A stretch of DNA of 64,000 nucleotides from Diogma glabrata (taxonomy: Eukaryota > Arthropoda > Insecta > Diptera > Cylindrotomidae): the NCBI GenBank assembly GCA_963693315.1, contig OY856188.1, forward strand, positions 98,492,915-98,556,914, written 5' to 3'. The stretch's first letter is position 1. Each line of letters opens with the position of its first letter. Shown piece after piece: positions 60,420 to 64,000 of the stretch. The translations under genes and the position numbers were made by a program. Under the pieces are notes generated by a model. It saw only the letters and a program-made list of their open reading frames with translations. It was not told the DNA's origin and did no database searches.

Positions 60420-60892
60420 GACAAAAAATTTTTACAGTGCCATTAATTCTTTAAAGTCTGGTACCAATTACTTTTTTTCCTATTATTGACGGTGATTTAA
60501 TTGTCACTGACCCAGCGAGAAAAACCACATTGTTCGAGAAACGCTTTGCTGTGATCTCGACTGTTTTAGAAACTCCTAAAGAAAAACCAAAAATCCAGCC
60601 TTCAGAAGTTAATATGAAAGATCTTTATTTCAAACCCAAAATTGTCAAAAAAATCTTAAGGGGTTTAACTACCAGCAAAGTCTCCGGTCTGAACTTCATT
60701 CCTCCTATTATTCTAACAACATTTTCAAAAGAACTTGCACCTTCTCTTGCCAAAATTTTCTACAAATCCTATAGATCTGATATTTCTCTTTCATGCTGGA
60801 AGTTAGCCAATGTCCAGCCCATCCCCAAAACAAAACAAAATGTGATATTTCAAATTATAGACCGCAATACCATTGCTCTCAGTTCTATCTAA
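60420..60892 (+). pseudogene. LINE (CR1/Jockey-like) reverse-transcriptase fragment
   Basis: The frame reads DPARKTTLFEKRFA, then VKKILRGLTTSKVSGLNFIP, SKELAPSLAKIFYKSY and WKLANVQPIPK, the entry region of non-LTR RTs (usually SPGPDGIP..L..CW...V.PIPK). After a frameshift comes a degraded NYRPIAL-type box (QIIDRNTIALSSI), and the copy ends. The catalytic FADD region is missing. Confidence 0.8.
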
Positions 60893-61586
60893 AATATATT
60901 AGCATTATATTAATACACAGCAGTAATGCCAGATCGGGTGATTTTTTTCCGTTTATGGGATATTTAATTTAAAACAGGAAAGCGGACAAAAACTTGGCAA
61001 GTGCGGGCTTTTTCACAATTAATCGTAAAAGCGTTTTAAATTTTAAACTTATTCAAAATGATCGCAACAACTATTTTTTACTATGCTTCTAGAAAGATGT
61101 TGATTACTCAATAATTTTGTTTAAATGAATCTACCTTTCATCGCCTAAATCGATGAAATTTCAGCCTTCAGATGTTGATGTTCTGATATTTCTTAGGGAA
61201 ATAGAAACAAACGTTTCGAAAATCCCTAAAGCAATCATATTTCTGAGTTTCAGGAATATTTTCATACTACGACACGAAAAATAAAATCACCTGCAACTAC
61301 AAGATGGCTTCTCTCTATGCATCGATGCATTTTGAACATATCAAAAAATTGGGATGTTTTGTATCACTACTTCGATTATACGTATCGAAAAAGACGTATT
61401 GCAATTTTAAAATTTACTTAGAATTACGTAAAAGAACTTTTAAAAAACGTCTTTCGCAATTTCGATAGATTTAATGCTCTATTTTTATTTAATGCTCTAC
61501 AAGGTGTATGAAGAATCGAAACAAATATTGTTATAGTGGTGGTTTTTGAAGTTTTTTCCATACAAACAATTGCATTTATATTTTTT
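60893..61586. other. Non-coding DNA, no feature recognised
   Basis: A few blocks of more balanced composition (61140-61340) but no open frame with a family match. Confidence 0.45.
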
Positions 61587-62578
61587 TTTAAATGTGATGT
61601 GTAGTAGGCATTACAATATGTGTCACAACAACACATAAAAACCTTTTAAGACCAAGGTCCCACAACAACATGCGTTCTAAGGATGTCAATGGACGCAAAT
61701 CTGTTTTTTTTTTGTTTTTTTTTAATATTTTTTTGTTAAGTAATGGATAACTAAACCATAAATCCTATCACATATAAAATATGACATAGGCCAATATTTC
61801 ATGATAGGATAGGGAAAAATAAAAATAAAATAAGAGATAAAAAGCAAATTTGTTTTACAAATTTGCAGGAACAAAACTAAAATTGGTTTGCCAATAGTCC
61901 AGCCAATGGCATAATCCCTGATTATGGGACGCAGTATATTTTTCAATAATTAAAGCTCAGATATGTAGTTATATGAAGGCTCGTTTCATCGAGCAAGCTA
62001 CAGCGTTCCAGCATCAAGAAATATTCATTAGCTAAGATTGAGAGTTCTACCGTTGACTGGATACAGTTCATCCGCCAGCACCCCTAAGATATCACCTTGG
62101 CTAGTGATATCTCACTGCTATTGCCAGTGGTATGTGATATCTCACGTTAACTCATATGCCAATTGCAGGGACTGGAGTACGCGGGGTTGTCACACCCGTG
62201 GATCAAAAAAATAGAAAAAAATTAACAAATTAATAAAAACTGATCCCTCCATGCCATATATATGTATATTTTTTTTAATTGAAAGCTTGATGGGAAGTTT
62301 TTCCTTAAAGATACGGTAAAAATCGGGAAGTTTTGATACGACAACGGGAAATTTATTTTTTAAAGTCTAGCATCACTGATGCACACATATAAAAATTTTT
62401 GGAAGACAAATCTGACAGCCAATACGTTTTTTGAAACAAAAGCTCTCAGTCCCGGGGCGTACAATCCACAAAGGTTTAAAAAGCGTTCATCAACACGGAT
62501 GTTGTTGTTGGACCTAGGTCTTAAAAGGTATCTATGTGTGTTGTTGTAATTCCTACACAGCACTTTTTATTAAAAAAA
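61587..62578. mobile_element. Inverted-ended repeat element, about 1 kb
   Basis: 61587-61675 (GTGATGTGTAGTAGGCATTA, CCTTTTAAGACCAAGGTCC, CAACAACATGCG) pairs in inverse with 62490-62578. The inner part has the ATTTCATGATAGG block shared with 27.75 kb and duplicated GTGATATCTCAC words near 62105 and 62140. Related ends appear at 52330 and 51890. No transposase. Confidence 0.65.
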
Positions 62579-62715
62579 AATCGTTGGACTTGAACTTTAA
62601 TACAAACGTTTCCCAGTTTCATGTACAAACAAACAAAAATGTTTTTCTCCGATAGACAGCAAATATAAATTTTGCAGACTTATTTCAGTCAGCAAAGTAG
62701 CACTTTTCCTGCCTA

Positions 62716-63072
62716 GGCAGCAAAGCAAGTACTTTGCTGCCTAGGCAGCAAAATAATTAGACTTCATAGAAATAAACAGATATTTTTCCACGAATCTGGC
62801 AGAAATTTTTTAATTTGTCAAACTATAATTATTATTACATTTCCATAACAACTAAATCTTCCAACAATTGCGATTTTTTTTTCATTTTTTTCATTTTGCT
62901 TTATTTTTAAAGTAATAATTATTAAATTACATATCATTGTAATTAATCGGAGAAAAAATTATATGTTCAACTCGGCAGCAAGGTAGATTGACTGCCTTGG
63001 CTGAATTGCTAGCCTCGCTTCGCTCGGCTATGAACTATCAGCCACGGCAGTCAATCTACTACTTTGCTGCCT
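62716..63072. repeat. GCAGCAAAGTA hairpin repeats
   Basis: A perfect 15-bp-arm hairpin GCCTAGGCAGCAAAG/CTTTGCTGCCTAGGC with loop CAAGTA lies at about 62720-62755. A larger inverted repeat pairs GGCAGCAAGGTAGATTGACT (about 62974) with its imperfect inverse ending CTTTGCTGCC (63072) around a loop with GCTAGCCTCGCTTCGCTCGGC-like palindromes. Probably a MITE. Confidence 0.65.
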
Positions 63073-63089
63073 ATAGTTAAACAAATAAC

Positions 63090-63370
63090 TATTTTCTCAC
63101 AGTAGACGTTTTAAATATTTGGAATATTTTTAGAATTTTGAAAAAAGTTTCAATCTTTGATTTTGTTTTAAGTTTTGCAATATTTTTGGCATTTTGGGAA
63201 GAGTTTGAATTTTTGATTTTGTTATACTTCTTGCATTAATTTTGAAATTTAGAAAATAGTTTCAATTTTTGATTTTTTAATAATATTTAGAAAATTTTTG
63301 GGATGTTGAAAAAGTTTAAATTTTGGATTTTATTATAATTTTTGGAATATTTTTAGAATTTTGAAAAAGC
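63090..63370 (+). repeat. Satellite of about 57-bp units (copy 3)
   Basis: Same AATATTTTTAGAATTTTGAA, AAAAGTTTCAAT and TTGATTTTGTT blocks as 53640-54230. The next 60 bases (TTGTACTTTTACAAAGA, CATCGCTCCCCAAAACTTAAAA) also match 54375-54435, so the satellite is part of a larger dispersed element. Confidence 0.78.
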
Positions 63371-63439
63371 ATATTTGTACTTTTACAAAGAATTTTATGT
63401 TTAATATTCATCGCTCCCCAAAACTTAAAACAATGTTTT

Positions 63440-64000
63440 TGTTAATCTAGAATATCCTTTATCTTTTGTACAAAATATTTCTATTTCAAAATTTTTAAAA
63501 TTTTAAATTTTGATTTAGATTGAACAATCTTTTTTAAATATTTTGCTTGCGGCGAATAAAAAGTATAGTACATATATGATGCACGGACATGGTAAAATGA
63601 AAATAAGGTATTCTCACTAGAGTGACAGCAATGCCATTTTGATTTTGATTGACGTCACTCAGAGTTTTATATAATACGTTTGTTGAATGAATGAATGAGA
63701 AAAGCTATTGTTTTTAAATTAAAAATATATTTAGTACGATTTATAAATTAATTTATTAGTTAATGAAATGATTGAAATTAATTCATTCATTAATTAATGA
63801 ACTTTAGTATTTGTTTTACTATTAAAACATATACAAATTTAAATGCCGAACTACGTTAAAACCAAAAGTTTTCAACAAATGTGAAAAATCATACTCAAAA
63901 CATAAGGTTTTTTAATTTCCAGAAAAATAAATCAATTTGTAGTGGATAGAATCATGTGGAAAAAGAAAATGTTCGTATTTATTATAAGATAGTTTGTTCC
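63440..64000. other. A+T-rich DNA to the window end
   Basis: No gene. TTAATTAATGAA-like low-complexity sequence near 63740-63800. Confidence 0.5.

Overview
The window reads as A+T-rich nuclear DNA of an insect. This rests on small phase-consistent exons with GT-AG introns, a C2H2 zinc-finger gene, a secreted protein resembling the insect 27 kDa hemolymph (DUF1397) family, and a typical insect mix of gypsy, copia, mariner, LINE and fold-back repeats. I cannot name the order. Only two host genes can be supported, and most of the rest is transposable-element sequence, much of it nested.

Layout: 172-2031 is a long inverted-repeat element and 2032-6991 is featureless A+T-rich DNA. A plus-strand gene for a two-finger C2H2 transcription-factor-like protein (534 aa as I splice it) has its first coding exon at 7142-7318 and its other four at 28186-29795. 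The 20.9 kb intron between them is a transposon graveyard. It holds a palindromic element disrupted by a hAT-like insert, with a related empty site 5 kb away; a decayed gypsy pol; and a mariner gene cut by a 5 kb CACTCAGAG-ended element that carries a broken multi-exon ORF and itself hosts another repeat.

Downstream, 30948-33430 is a minus-strand copia relic whose gag was split by a TAGTCCCTGG palindrome. The gag frame is restored when one copy of a 3-bp target duplication is removed. An inverted-repeat MITE, a possible two-exon gene fragment (35736-36029), very A+T-rich DNA, a (CCGATGA)n array, a (TA)n array and a ~57-bp satellite follow. A 200-base N gap then touches a young LTR retrotransposon (about 42824-46749) encoding one SAP-Gag-protease protein and no reverse transcriptase or integrase. 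Its right LTR abuts a long (TA)n tract, a 1.4 kb fold-back element and a second (TA)n tract.

The second host gene, 50536-51467, is a five-exon gene for a 219-aa secreted cysteine-rich protein with a TATA box and an AATAAA signal. The last 12 kb is repeats again: a nested repeat block with a second TAGTCCC palindrome, a perfect 92-bp palindrome, a 1.4 kb array of 11-bp units, a gypsy gag relic, a mariner with both terminal repeats and its own insert, a LINE reverse-transcriptase fragment and further inverted repeats.

The strongest observations are the insertion histories that can be proved within the window (empty site, restored frame, matching duplications), the Gag-protease-only LTR element with nearly identical LTRs, and the transposon-borne broken gene at 23315-26809. 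All family names are from recognition only; no database was searched.
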